This document shows, one piece after another, positions 52,234 through 63,172 of a stretch of 64,000 nucleotides of DNA (position 1 is the first letter of the stretch; each line of letters begins with the position of its first letter). Where the stretch lies: NCBI RefSeq assembly GCF_000607165.1, contig NZ_JFZG01000020.1:62001-126000 (forward strand), in the 5' to 3' direction. Both the position numbers and the translations under genes were made by a program. The notes beneath the pieces were generated by a model. That model made no database searches. It was not told the origin of the DNA and worked only from the letters and a program-made list of their open reading frames with translations. The DNA comes from Ralstonia pickettii. Its GTDB lineage: Bacteria > Pseudomonadota > Gammaproteobacteria > Burkholderiales > Burkholderiaceae.

Positions 52234-52668
52234 TTACGGCTTGGCGATGTGCCACGCGTTCATGAAGCCGTCTCCGGTCTGGTCGCCCGGCATTTTGTCC
52301 TTGGTCCAGAGGTAAAGCGGCTTGCCGCGATAGGCCCACTGCTTCTTGCCATCGTCGCGCGTGATGATGGTGTAGTCGCCAGACGGCTTGTCGGCGTCAT
52401 TGGCTGCCAGCGGCGGCCAGTTCTCAGCGCACTTGCCGTTGCAGGCGCTCTTGCCGGCCGTGGCGTCACGGTCAAACGTGTAAAGCGCCATGCCGTGCTG
52501 ATCCGTAAGCGTGCCGTTGGTCACCTTGACGGCCGACGGCGTAGACGACGCGCCCATGCCCATGCCCATGCCGCTGCAGCCTGCCAAACCCAATGCGGCA
52601 AGCAGCGCGGCGCCGGCCAACGCGGCGCGCGGATTGAACAACTTCTGGGAAGCTGCAGACTGGCTCAT
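52234..52668 (-). CDS. Small Met-rich lipoprotein with a YxFDxD-type repeat domain (COG4315-like)
   Basis: A 144-residue lipoprotein: signal peptide with lipobox LAGC (C31), then SGMGMGMGASS with three methionines in a row of alternating Gly. The mature part has ALYTFDRDATAGKSACNGKC and LYLWTKDKMPGDQTGDGF, a repeated Y-x-[FWY]-x-x-D pattern known from COG4315 lipoproteins. Two cysteines in SACNGKC could bind metal or form a disulfide. The ATG at 52668 follows AAGGAGA. It is the first gene of the sigma/msrPQ cluster, 25 bases before the sigma factor. Confidence 0.9.
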   Translation of the reverse strand: MSQSAASQKLFNPRAALAGAALLAALGLAGCSGMGMGMGASSTPSAVKVTNGTLTDQHGMALYTFDRDATAGKSACNGKCAENWPPLAANDADKPSGDYTIITRDDGKKQWAYRGKPLYLWTKDKMPGDQTGDGFMNAWHIAKP

Positions 52669-52718
52669 CTTGTTCTCCTTGGATGGAGGGGCGCGCCGAT
52701 CGCGCCCTCACTGAGCAG

Positions 52719-52745
52719 TAAACACGCTAGGCGCGTCTTTATTCC
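52719..52745 (-). promoter_or_regulatory. Candidate ECF-sigma promoter of the sigma/msrPQ cluster
   Basis: On the minus strand GGAATAA (52745-52739) resembles the -35 of many ECF sigma factors, with GTTTAC (52724-52719) 16 bases below as a possible -10. It lies 77 bases upstream of the lipoprotein gene. A GGGCGCG/CGCGCCC hairpin (52689-52707) falls in the leader. Confidence 0.45.
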
Positions 52746-52776
52746 AGTCTGCAGAAAGTTTTTTGTGACTGACGAC

Positions 52777-53964
52777 TTACAGTTCACCGTAGCTGTGCAG
52801 CCCCGAGAGGAACATGTTCACGCCCAGGAAGGCGAACGTCGTGACCAAAAGGCCAATCAGCGCCCACCATGCCGCCATGCGACCACGCAAGCCCTTCATC
52901 AGGCGCATGTGCAGCCACGCGGCGTAGTTCAGCCAGACGATCAGCGCCCAGGTTTCCTTCGGGTCCCAGCTCCAATAGCCGCCCCAGGCGTCAGCCGCCC
53001 ACAGCGCACCGAGAATCGTGGCGATGGTGAAGAACGCAAAGCCCACGGTGATGGCCTTGTACATCACGTCGTCCAGCACTTCGAGCGACGGGAGGCGATC
53101 GGCCAGCACGCCGCGCTCCTTCAGCAGATAAGCCGCGCCCACCATAGCCGATAGCGCGAACGTGCCGTAACCGATGAAATTGGCCGGTACGTGGATCTTC
53201 ATCCACCAGCTTTGCAGTGCCGGCACCAGCGGCTGGATCTCCTGCGCGCTGCGCGACACCGTGTACCACAGCAGAAAGCCGACCGCCGCCGACACCACCA
53301 GCATCACGAACGGCCCCAGCGCGCGCGTCTTGTAACGCTGCTCGTAGTACAAATAGAACAGCGACGTGATCAGCGTAAAGAGGATGAACACCTCGTACAG
53401 ATTCGAGATGGGGATGTGGCCAATGTCTGCGCCCACCAGGTACGACTCATACCACCGCACCAGCATGCCGGTCAGGCCGAGCACCACGGCTGCCCAGCAC
53501 AGCTTGCTGCCGATCGACCCACCCGCTTCCCAGCGCAGCAGAAAACCCGTCCAGAAAAACAGCGTGGACAGGAAGATCAGCGCACTCATCCACAGGATGG
53601 CCGACTGGCTGGCAAGGAAATACTTGAGGAAGAAGGCGTGCTCGGCGCGGGCGAGATCCGGGCCATTGGCGCCGGCGTATTGCGAGATACCGAACAACGA
53701 CAACACGGCGATGCCAATCATCAGCACGCGCACCGGCTTCCACGTCCAGCCCAGCCATGCGAAGGCGGGCACGGCGGCGACGAGAATGCCGCGCTCGTAG
53801 CCATCCATGTAAGCGCCATAGCGGGAAAAGGCATAACCAGCGCCGGCCGCCAGCATTGCAGCAAACAGCCAGTCAAACCAGCCTAGGCGGCGGAAATACG
53901 ATGGGCGTTGCAGCGCGCCCAGATCGGCGCTCGCCATGGTCGTTTGGGGATTGCTCGCTTCCAT
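52777..53964 (-). CDS. ccsB: Cytochrome c biogenesis protein CcsB/ResC
   Basis: A 395-residue membrane protein of the System II cytochrome c synthase. About eight helices are visible, with the heme-handling WWD motif WGGYWSWDPKETWALIVW, flanking histidines (KIHVPANFIGYG and WLHMRLMKG), and the VPAFAWLGWTW region. It works with ResB (gene just upstream) to carry heme out and attach it to apocytochromes. The start at 53964 (MEASNPQTTMASADLG) was chosen over 53937; both are possible. Confidence 0.95.
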   Translation of the reverse strand: MEASNPQTTMASADLGALQRPSYFRRLGWFDWLFAAMLAAGAGYAFSRYGAYMDGYERGILVAAVPAFAWLGWTWKPVRVLMIGIAVLSLFGISQYAGANGPDLARAEHAFFLKYFLASQSAILWMSALIFLSTLFFWTGFLLRWEAGGSIGSKLCWAAVVLGLTGMLVRWYESYLVGADIGHIPISNLYEVFILFTLITSLFYLYYEQRYKTRALGPFVMLVVSAAVGFLLWYTVSRSAQEIQPLVPALQSWWMKIHVPANFIGYGTFALSAMVGAAYLLKERGVLADRLPSLEVLDDVMYKAITVGFAFFTIATILGALWAADAWGGYWSWDPKETWALIVWLNYAAWLHMRLMKGLRGRMAAWWALIGLLVTTFAFLGVNMFLSGLHSYGEL

Positions 53965-53971
53965 CACCGGC

Positions 53972-56176
53972 TCACTTCGTTGGTTTGGGGTCGACGCTCG
54001 CTGCACCGGCGGCATCGGGGGCGCCTGGGGCTCCAGCCGCGGCGCGGATATCGTGCTTGAGGCGCTCGAACTCGCGGTCAAAGTCGAGCGTACGGCGCAT
54101 GGTCGACATGGCGGTCAGCACATGTGCGCCGGAGGCGCTTTCGTTGGCCTGACCGGATTGCGGTCGGATCCACAGCCACCAGCGGCGCTCTCGCACGTAG
54201 AACATCGAGAAAACGCCCAGCACCAGCAGCAACGACCCAAGATACACGATGTTTTTGCCCGGCGCACGTGTGAGCTGGAAGACGCTGGCTTGCACCTGCT
54301 GGAAGTCGGTCAACTGCAAATACACGGGTGCGCCGTAGAAGACATTGTCCGACAGCGCGTTGATGGCGCTCTGCAACCACTGGCTGCTGGCGGCATCCAC
54401 AGTGGGTGCCGGTTGGCCGTCCTGCGCGCGGGCCAGTTGCCACAACTCCCACATGGAGCTGTTGATGATCTTCATCAGTACATCGGCGGCCTTCTCGCGC
54501 TCGCCTTCGGGCACCGATTTCTGCAGGAATGTAGCGACTGCGGCAAAACCGCCCTCTGCACCGGCGGCCCCATCCTTCACATCGGCAGCGCCAGCAAAGA
54601 GGTCGAGCGCGCGACGCGCACTTTCCATCAGCTGATTGCGCAGTTCCGCACGCTGCTCGCCAGGCATGGAGAGCAGCGCGAACCGGCGCGCCGCTTCGCC
54701 CCGCATCGCCGGATTTTGCAGCGCAGCGCGCAGGCGCATCCAGTCACGGACGGTGCCTTGTGCATCGGCAGGAATGCGCAGATAGCGGAACGGCTCGTCG
54801 GGCTGAGAGCGCATGCCGGCCAGGAATACCGATTGCCCGTCCAGCGTGACCGGCAGCATGTAATTGCTGAATTCGTGCGCTTGGCCGTTGGCGTCGCGCA
54901 GCTTGTACTGCACGGAAGGGCCGACGTTGCGCAGATCGCGGTCGCGCGTCATCTTGGTGACGTTGCCAAGCTCCGCGCGCAGACCAGTTTCCGCCCCGCC
55001 CTTCTTGCCCACGCCGCGTGCGTCCTGCTTGCCCGAGGCGTCCGTCACGGTTTCGACATTCATCAGGCGGAAGTCAGAGAACTCGACCGTGTAGTCGCCC
55101 CCCTTGCCGGTGAGCTTCGAGCTCTCGCCCACGACGCCCGACATATCGAACGTCTTGGCGTTGTCACCGTGCATCGGGAAGCCGGTCAGCTTGAGTTTCG
55201 AGCCGCCATCTTCGAAGCTCGACTGGTAGATCGCCACGCCGTCATACACGAAAGGCTTGTTCACCTCCACGCGCGCAGCGGTCTGCTTGCCGGTACGGCG
55301 GTCGGTCACGACGATGTCGCTGGCGAACAGCTTTGGCATGCCGGTCGAATAATGCTCAACAGTGAACTTCTTGAGCGTGATCATGAACGGTAAGTCTTGG
55401 ATCAGCGCGCCGTCAGCGATGTTCAGGATCGCCGTGCTGACGCTCGAACCTTCCGGCACGAACGCGTTACCGCGGAAGCCCGGGTTCGACGCCGAGAGCC
55501 GATGCTCCGACCCGATGTCGCTGATGACCGCATTGCCTTTGATGGGCGACTTGCCGCCAAACCACATCTGCGCGCGGATCATCATGTCGCCGTCCAGCAA
55601 CCCGCCGATACAGATCACGACGATGGCCGTGTGCGCCAGGATGTAGCCGATCTTGTTGCCCGCCCCCGCCTTTGCGGTAATCAGCGTCGCACCACCCTCG
55701 CGCGCGAATGCCTTGATGCGGAAACCACGGTTCTGCGCGAGCGCCGCCAGGCGTGCGGTCACGGTTGCGGTATCGGCGGGGGAATCAAATTCGTCGCGGT
55801 GATGGAACGCGCGCAGGCTGCCTTCGCGCACGTTCTCGCGCCAGGAGCGCATGTCGGCCAGCATCTTGGGGGCATTGCGCACGATGCACAGCGAGGTCGA
55901 CACCACCAGGAACGCCAGGATCAGCAGAAACCACCAAGCGCTATAGACCGTGGGCAGCGTCAGCGAGCGGAACACATCGGCCCAGAAAGGCCCGAACTGG
56001 TTGACGTAGTTCGGGTACGGATCGTTCTGCTTGAGCACCGTGCCGATCACGCTGGCAATGGCGATCACCGTCAGCAGGCTGATGGCAAAGCGCATCGACG
56101 ACAGCAGCTCGACCGTTTCGCGCAGCGCGCGGCGGCGGGAGCGAATCTGGACGCCGGAAGTGGAGACCGAAGACAT
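53972..56176 (-). CDS. resB: Cytochrome c biogenesis protein ResB/Ccs1
   Basis: A 734-residue System II component. N-terminal helices (SMRFAISLLTVIAIASVIGTVLK, split in the protein, and WWFLLILAFLVVSTSLCIV) are followed by a large periplasmic domain (about 200-600) with LTGFPMHGDNAKTFDMSG and a last helix near 665-690. The start ATG 56176 (MSSVSTSGVQIRSRRR) is preferred over TTG 56188. It forms the heme lyase with CcsB. The organism therefore uses System II rather than Ccm (System I) at this locus. Confidence 0.95.
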   Translation of the reverse strand: MSSVSTSGVQIRSRRRALRETVELLSSMRFAISLLTVIAIASVIGTVLKQNDPYPNYVNQFGPFWADVFRSLTLPTVYSAWWFLLILAFLVVSTSLCIVRNAPKMLADMRSWRENVREGSLRAFHHRDEFDSPADTATVTARLAALAQNRGFRIKAFAREGGATLITAKAGAGNKIGYILAHTAIVVICIGGLLDGDMMIRAQMWFGGKSPIKGNAVISDIGSEHRLSASNPGFRGNAFVPEGSSVSTAILNIADGALIQDLPFMITLKKFTVEHYSTGMPKLFASDIVVTDRRTGKQTAARVEVNKPFVYDGVAIYQSSFEDGGSKLKLTGFPMHGDNAKTFDMSGVVGESSKLTGKGGDYTVEFSDFRLMNVETVTDASGKQDARGVGKKGGAETGLRAELGNVTKMTRDRDLRNVGPSVQYKLRDANGQAHEFSNYMLPVTLDGQSVFLAGMRSQPDEPFRYLRIPADAQGTVRDWMRLRAALQNPAMRGEAARRFALLSMPGEQRAELRNQLMESARRALDLFAGAADVKDGAAGAEGGFAAVATFLQKSVPEGEREKAADVLMKIINSSMWELWQLARAQDGQPAPTVDAASSQWLQSAINALSDNVFYGAPVYLQLTDFQQVQASVFQLTRAPGKNIVYLGSLLLVLGVFSMFYVRERRWWLWIRPQSGQANESASGAHVLTAMSTMRRTLDFDREFERLKHDIRAAAGAPGAPDAAGAASVDPKPTK

Positions 56177-56288
56177 GCGGGAAGACAACCTGTTCAGAAA
56201 TGAAAACAGGGTGGCGATGCCAGGCGCATTGCCACCCTGTTCTTCTTGTTGATTGTGCGACCGTCACATGACGGCCAGGTGCGGCAGA

Positions 56289-56948
56289 TTAGCGCAGGCC
56301 CGCAATGTAGTCGGCCACCGCCTTGATCTGCTGGGCCGTCATGCGACCCGCCAGATCGCGCATCTGTACGCTGTTCTTGCGGGTGCCGCTTTGGAACGCA
56401 ACTAGTTGAGCTTCTGTGTATTCAGAGAATTGACCTGCGATACGCGGATACTGCGCCGGAATGCCGGCACCCGTCGGGCCGTGACAGCCTGCACACGCTG
56501 CGATACCGCGCTTGGCGTCGCCGCCGCGATACAGCTTCTGGCCCAGCTCGATGGTGTCCTTGCTCTTGGCCGAACCAGGCTTCCAGGCCGCTTGCTTGCC
56601 CAGGTAGGCGCCAATATCCTTCATGTCCTGATCCGACAGCGCGCCGGCGTACAGCGACATGACCGGCTGGTTACGGTCGGTCTTGGCCTTGAAATCCTTG
56701 AGCTGCTTTTCGATGTATTCGGCGTGCTGGCCAGCCAGCTTCGGGTTGACGTTCATGGCGCTGTTGCCGCCGGCGCCGTGACAACTGGCACACGCGGGCA
56801 CGCCATTGGCGGGCACACCGTTGTTGAAGATCGTCTCGCCGCGCGCGGCGTCGCCCTTGGCGACTTTTTGCTCTTCGGCATGGGCTATGGAGAAGACCGA
56901 TGCCAGGGACAGCGCTGCGACAGCAAAAACGTTCGCGATGCGGTTCAT
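56289..56948 (-). CDS. Di-heme cytochrome c4
   Basis: A 219-residue periplasmic cytochrome with signal peptide (cleavage after IAHA). Two heme sites, CASCHG near residue 54 and CAGCHG near 153, lie in two homologous c-type domains, each followed by a PKLAGQ or PRIAGQ block and a methionine ligand. The duplicated fold is that of cytochrome c4. It can carry electrons to terminal oxidases. It lies directly upstream of resB/ccsB, whose products attach its heme. Confidence 0.95.
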   Translation of the reverse strand: MNRIANVFAVAALSLASVFSIAHAEEQKVAKGDAARGETIFNNGVPANGVPACASCHGAGGNSAMNVNPKLAGQHAEYIEKQLKDFKAKTDRNQPVMSLYAGALSDQDMKDIGAYLGKQAAWKPGSAKSKDTIELGQKLYRGGDAKRGIAACAGCHGPTGAGIPAQYPRIAGQFSEYTEAQLVAFQSGTRKNSVQMRDLAGRMTAQQIKAVADYIAGLR

Positions 56949-57869
56949 TCGCACACCTTGTTTAGATTGTTTTCGAATGCTGCGTGCGCCGCCCAATGTG
57001 GGACCCTGCGGCGCGGGGCGCCCCCTTCTCCTCGTGCCAGACCAGCGCATGAAAACGGACCGGCCCGGGCCTCGGGGCGGTCCTGCGACGGATCTGGTGG
57101 GGACGTCCGTAAACCGGCGTATTGTACAATAACACCTCTGCAATGCGACCTCGCGGCGCAGCAACCACGCAGTTCTGAACTGCAGTTTACAGGTACTGCC
57201 GCGCATGTCGCTCCTGCATCAAGCCCGTTTCTTCATCACCGTCAATCATCTGCGTGATTTACCGGCGACCGCCGTGCCGGAAGTTGCGTTTGCGGGCCGC
57301 TCCAACGCAGGCAAATCCACCGCGATCAACATCCTGTGCAATCAGAAGCGGCTGGCGTTTTCCAGTAAGACGCCCGGCCGCACGCAGCACATCAACTATT
57401 TCTCGGTGATGCCCGCCAAGGCGGAAGACCCGCTCGGCTTCCTGGTCGACCTGCCCGGTTACGGCTATGCCGAAGCACCCGGCGAAACCAAATCGCACTG
57501 GGTTCACCTTTTGGGCGACTACGTCAAGGCACGCCAACAGCTCGCCGGCCTCGTCATCATGATGGACGCGCGCCGGCCGTTTACAGACCTCGATTGCCAG
57601 ATGGTCGAGTGGTTCCTGCCGACAGGCAAGCCGATCCATGTGCTGCTCACGAAAGCGGACAAGCTGACCAACAACGACGCCTCGCGCGCGCTCATGGCGG
57701 CACGCAAGGTGCTGGCCGATTACCGCGCGCAGATCGACGGCGATGTGTCGCTCACGGTGCAGTTGTTCTCCAGCCTGAAGCGCCGCGGCATCGAAGAGGC
57801 GCAGCGAATTGTCGCAGGCTGGCTGTGCCTGCCGGAGGCGCTGGAACCGGAGCCGCACGCCGAGCAGGC

Positions 57870-59052
<1,183 letters not shown>

Positions 59053-60885
59053 TCAGGCCGTCGGCTTGACTGCCTGCGTCGTGCCGATCGCGCGGCGCAG
59101 GCTTTCCAGGAAAGTGTCGGCGCGCTCAAAACCAACCACACGCGCTTTCAGTTCGCGACCCTGCGCATCGAAGAAGATCGTGCCGGGCGGACCGAACAGG
59201 CCAAAGCGCTTGAGCAGCGCTTGGTCATCAGCGTTGTTAGCCGTCACGTCAGCCTGCAGCAGCACCACATCTGCAAGCGCCTTGCGCACCCGCGCATCGG
59301 TAAAGGTCAGGCGCTCCATCTCTTTGCAGCTTACGCACCAGTCGGCGTAGAAATCGAGCATCACCGCACGACCCGATGCGCTCGCGTTGCGCACTTCGGC
59401 ATCGAGTTCGGCGATGCTCTTCACGCGCTTGAATGTCACGCCGTGTGCTTCGGCTTGCGCGGACGTGCCCGCCGATGCGCGAATCAATCCGCTCAGCGGT
59501 TGCAGCGGATCGCGGCCCCCAGCGGCGACGCCAACCAGTTGCGCCGCACCCGCCAGCGCGAGCAGCACACCCGCGACCTTGCCCAAGCGCTGCACGTTGC
59601 CCGCGCCATCCGGCAGCGAATCGAATGTCCGCAGAAACACGGCCGCACCGATCAGCAACCCACCCCACGCGACCATCACCGCCCAAGCCGGCAACACCGG
59701 CTGCACGATCCACAGCGCCACAGCCAGCAGGATGAATCCGAACACCGCCTTGGTGACGATCAACCAATGACCAGCGCGCGGTAGCAAGTTGCCCGCCCCC
59801 ACACCTACGAGCACGAGCGGCACGCCCATGCCGACCGACATCGCAAACAACGCCATACCGCCGACCGCGGCGTTGCCGGTCTGCGCGATATAGGCCAGCG
59901 CGCCCGCCAATGCCGGCGTCACACACGGGGACACAATCAACGCCGACAGCGCACCCATCACGACGGCTCCCACAATCTCGCCGCCGCCATGCTTGCTGGA
60001 GGCTTTTGTCAGGTGATCGCGCCAAGCTGCCGGCAATTGCAGTTCATACAGCCCGAACATCGACAGCGACAGCGCCACCATCAAGACAGCAAACGCGCCC
60101 AGCACCCACGCGTTCTGTAGCGCAGCTTGCAGGCCCTGCCCGGCCAAGCCGGCTGCCACACCCACGGCGGTATAGACGACTGCCATACCGAGCACGTAAG
60201 CAACCGACACGATGGCTGCGCGCGAACGCGTCGCGTGCTCGCCAACCACGATCGCCGACAGGATCGGCAGCATCGGCAGCACGCACGGCGTAAAGGTCAG
60301 CAGCAGCCCGAGTCCAAAAAACAACGCCGCAATCGCTCCCAGATTGCCGCTGCCGAGCGTGCTGGCGATGCGGCCGAGGGCGTCACCGGAGCTGGCGTCG
60401 CCACCGCCTGCGGAAGACGCGCCCGGCAACGAGGCGGCGGGCTCCACCAGGAAACGGCTCTTCATCGGCGGATAGCACAGGCCCCGATCCGCACACCCTT
60501 GCGACGTGACGATCAGCGTGAAAGGCGCCGTGGCGTTCTGCGCTTTCACTCGGAATGCAACGTCATGCCGATAGGTCTCTACGTCCTTGTTGAACGTCTC
60601 GTCAAACTTGACCTTGCCTGCCGGCATGTCAGGGGGTGCCAGCGTGACGGTCGCCGGGTCCGCCGCCACCGCGAAGCGTTCGCGGTACATGTAGTAGCCG
60701 TCGGCAATGGCGAACTTGACTTCGACAGTCTGGCCGTCGACCTGCGTGGCGGAGAAGCGGAATGCCTGCTCGGGTGGCAGGAAATCGTCAGCAGCATGCA
60801 CGCGCATGGGCAGCGTCGCCACTGCGACGAACAGCATCACCAACTGCACCACACGTCGCACGGACACGAACGAAGAGAAGGTCAT
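59053..60885 (-). CDS. dsbD: Thiol:disulfide interchange protein DsbD
   Basis: A 610-residue three-domain protein that sends electrons from cytoplasmic thioredoxin to the periplasm. After the signal peptide (cut near VHA) an N-terminal domain has the cysteine pair in GCADRGLCYPP. The membrane domain has cysteines in FTPCVLPMLP and SPCVTPALAG. The C-terminal thioredoxin domain has WCVSCK. It keeps periplasmic cysteines reduced, including those for cytochrome c assembly. Start ATG 60885. It lies 18 bases after cutA, facing hemB with no gap. Confidence 0.96.
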   Translation of the reverse strand: MTFSSFVSVRRVVQLVMLFVAVATLPMRVHAADDFLPPEQAFRFSATQVDGQTVEVKFAIADGYYMYRERFAVAADPATVTLAPPDMPAGKVKFDETFNKDVETYRHDVAFRVKAQNATAPFTLIVTSQGCADRGLCYPPMKSRFLVEPAASLPGASSAGGGDASSGDALGRIASTLGSGNLGAIAALFFGLGLLLTFTPCVLPMLPILSAIVVGEHATRSRAAIVSVAYVLGMAVVYTAVGVAAGLAGQGLQAALQNAWVLGAFAVLMVALSLSMFGLYELQLPAAWRDHLTKASSKHGGGEIVGAVVMGALSALIVSPCVTPALAGALAYIAQTGNAAVGGMALFAMSVGMGVPLVLVGVGAGNLLPRAGHWLIVTKAVFGFILLAVALWIVQPVLPAWAVMVAWGGLLIGAAVFLRTFDSLPDGAGNVQRLGKVAGVLLALAGAAQLVGVAAGGRDPLQPLSGLIRASAGTSAQAEAHGVTFKRVKSIAELDAEVRNASASGRAVMLDFYADWCVSCKEMERLTFTDARVRKALADVVLLQADVTANNADDQALLKRFGLFGPPGTIFFDAQGRELKARVVGFERADTFLESLRRAIGTTQAVKPTA

Positions 60886-60903
60886 ATCAACGGCAATCAA
60901 ACA

Positions 60904-61242
60904 TCAATTGGAAGGCAGGCACGTTTCGTCGGCCACCCACGCAAGATACGCCGGCAAGCCCGCAGCCACCGGCACAGCGATGATCTCAGGGACCTCGTAC
61001 GGATGCGCCTTGCGTAGCGCGACTTCCAGCGCGGGGTAGGCTGCACGCGTTGTCTTGATCAGCAGCGGGATCTCGGCGGCGTGCTCGATCGCACCATTCC
61101 ACCAGTACGCCGACGCGCAAACCGGCAAACGGTTGACGCACGCTGCGGCTCTGGATTCCAGCACGGCCTTTGTTATGCGATCCGCACTGTCAGCGTCGGG
61201 CAGGTTTGTCAGCACCAGCAGCACTTCGGTTCCGTCAGACAT
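60904..61242 (-). CDS. cutA: Divalent-cation tolerance protein CutA
   Basis: A 112-residue CutA1-like protein of the trimeric PII-like fold. Signatures are LLVLTNLPDADSADRITKAVL, CVNRLPVCASAYWWNG and HPYEVPEIIAVPV. The family was linked to copper tolerance but its main role is unsettled. The ATG at 61242 is chosen over a TTG at 61266. dsbD follows in the same operon, as in many proteobacteria. Confidence 0.94.
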   Translation of the reverse strand: MSDGTEVLLVLTNLPDADSADRITKAVLESRAAACVNRLPVCASAYWWNGAIEHAAEIPLLIKTTRAAYPALEVALRKAHPYEVPEIIAVPVAAGLPAYLAWVADETCLPSN

Positions 61243-61291
61243 AGATACTCCACGGTTGCGCGCCAACTGCTAGAGCACCGAAAGCGGACAA

Positions 61292-61320
61292 CAAAAAAGC
61301 CAGGATACGAATCCTGGCTT
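61292..61320 (-). terminator. Intrinsic terminator of the alpha ribosomal-protein operon
   Basis: On the minus strand AAGCCAGGAT-TCGT-ATCCTGGCTT is followed by TTTTGTTG, a strong signal about 80 bases after rplQ. In the other orientation the T-run is weak. Confidence 0.9.
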
Positions 61321-61400
61321 CATTGTAATGCGCGCGACAGCACGCATTCTCTAGCTTGCCCGGCGCGACGCCATGTCGCACCGGCAAACCTAGGCTGACC

Positions 61401-61799
61401 TTACTCGGCAGCGCCGTCGACTTCCACAGCCTCGGCAACTTCCGGACGGTCGAGCAGCTCGACCAGAGCCATCGGCGCATTGTCGCCCTGACGGAAGCCG
61501 AACTTCAGGATACGGGTGTAGCCGCCCGGACGGGTCGCGAAACGCGGGCCCAGTTCGTTGAACAGCTTGGTGACCATGTCGCGATCGCGCAGGCGGGCGA
61601 ATGCCAGACGGCGGTTGGCTACGGTGTCCTTCTTGGCCAGCGTAATCAGCGGCTCAACAACCTTGCGCAGTTCCTTGGCCTTCGGCAGCGTGGTCTTGAT
61701 CAGCTCGTGCTGCAGCAGCGAGTTGGACATGTTGCGCAGCATCGCGAGACGGTGCGACGAGGTGCGGTTCAGTTTCCGCAAACCATGACGGTGACGCAT
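61401..61799 (-). CDS. rplQ: Large-subunit ribosomal protein L17
   Basis: A 132-residue L17. It begins [20 protein letters not shown], the conserved rRNA-binding N-terminus, and has [21 protein letters not shown] and [20 protein letters not shown]. The C-terminal tail is acidic. It is the last gene of the alpha operon, 154 bases after rpoA. Confidence 0.98.
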   Translation of the reverse strand: MRHRHGLRKLNRTSSHRLAMLRNMSNSLLQHELIKTTLPKAKELRKVVEPLITLAKKDTVANRRLAFARLRDRDMVTKLFNELGPRFATRPGGYTRILKFGFRQGDNAPMALVELLDRPEVAEAVEVDGAAE

Positions 61800-61953
61800 G
61801 ATGATTCCTTCTTAAGAGTGTTTGACCAGCTCTTCTATCGCCGCCGCTCGTACAACGCTGCGTGGCGCGGGCCGGTAGCTTTAACAATAAGCCACCCAAA
61901 CAGCGATGGCAGGAAGACCGGCCGATACTTGCGCACCGGCCGACAATTGCAAC

Positions 61954-62934
61954 TTACTTCTCGAGACCTGCCGGCGGCCAGTTCTCGAGCTTCATGCCGA
62001 GCGTCAGGCCACGCGATGCGAGGACTTCCTTGATCTCGTTGAGCGACTTGCGACCCAGGTTCGGGGTCTTGAGCAGTTCGTTCTCGGTACGCTGAATCAG
62101 GTCGCCGATGTAATAGATGTTTTCGGCCTTCAGGCAGTTGGCCGAACGCACCGTCAGCTCCAGATCGTCGACCGGACGCAGCAGGATCGGATCGATCTGC
62201 GGCGCGCGGGCGGCGGCGGCCTCGGCGGCGCTCTCGGTACCTTCCAGCGCGGCGAACACCGACAGTTGATCAACCAGGATGCGAGCCGACTGGCGGATCG
62301 CTTCTTCCGGCGAGATCACGCCATTGGTCTCGATGTTCATCACCAGCTTGTCGAGATCGGTACGCTGCTCAACACGTGCAGACTCAACCGCATACGACAC
62401 ACGGCGCACCGGCGCGAACGAGGCGTCCAGCACGATGCGGCCGATAACCTTGCTCGACTCATCGCCGAACTTGCGCACGTTGCCCGGCACATAGCCGCGG
62501 CCTTGCTCGACCTTCAACTGCAGATCAAGCTTGCCGCCAGCCGACAGGTTGGCGATCACGTGACCAGGATTGATGATCTCGACATCATGCGGCAGCTCGA
62601 TATCAGCGGCCGTCACCACACCTTCGCCTTCCTTGCGCAGCGACACCGTGACTTCATCACGGTTGTGCAGCTTGAACACCACGCCCTTCAGATTGAGCAG
62701 CAGGTTGACGACGTCTTCCTGCACGCCATCGATGGTGGAATATTCGTGGACGACCCCTGCGATCGTGACTTCTGTCGGGGCATAGCCGACCATCGACGAC
62801 AGCAGCACGCGGCGCAGCGCGTTACCGAGCGTGTGGCCGTAGCCTCGCTCGAACGGTTCCATGACGACCTTCGCGTGATGATCGCCAAGCGGCTCAACCG
62901 CAATAATTTTGGGCTTCAGGAGTGCTGTTTGCAT
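61954..62934 (-). CDS. rpoA: RNA polymerase alpha subunit
   Basis: A 326-residue alpha subunit. The N-terminal dimerisation domain has [19 protein letters not shown] and [18 protein letters not shown]. The C-terminal DNA-binding domain (about 245-315) carries the UP-element and activator-contact helix [22 protein letters not shown], with [14 protein letters not shown]. Full length. It follows rpsD after 238 bases of structured DNA. Confidence 0.98.
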
Positions 62935-63172
62935 TAGGTTGTCCTATTTCAATACCCTCGGCTCGTTACACCGATAAGGCTGACGGATTGGACTGGAAAG
63001 GTTCCATCGCAGAACGTTGCGACGGAAGACGCACATGCCGCAATCGCGTTGCGGCACGTAACGATTCGGATTGGATCGGCACCTGAGTACTGTTGGCGCA
63101 CGAACACAATGTCGTTGATGATGGGCGCCCCAAAAGGCGCACGAGCCCGCACCTGAGGTACGGGCGCCGTCA
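62935..63172 (-). promoter_or_regulatory. Structured rpsD-rpoA intergenic region
   Basis: Two clear hairpins are visible. TGCCGCAA-TCGCG-TTGCGGCA (63036-63056) is a perfect 8-bp stem. GCCCG at 63145-63149 pairs with CGGGC at 63161-63165 around an inner ACC/GGT. Neither is followed by a T-run. They may set the ratio of r-protein to RNA polymerase alpha mRNA by processing or stability. A 74-codon frame here has no homology signal. Confidence 0.45.
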
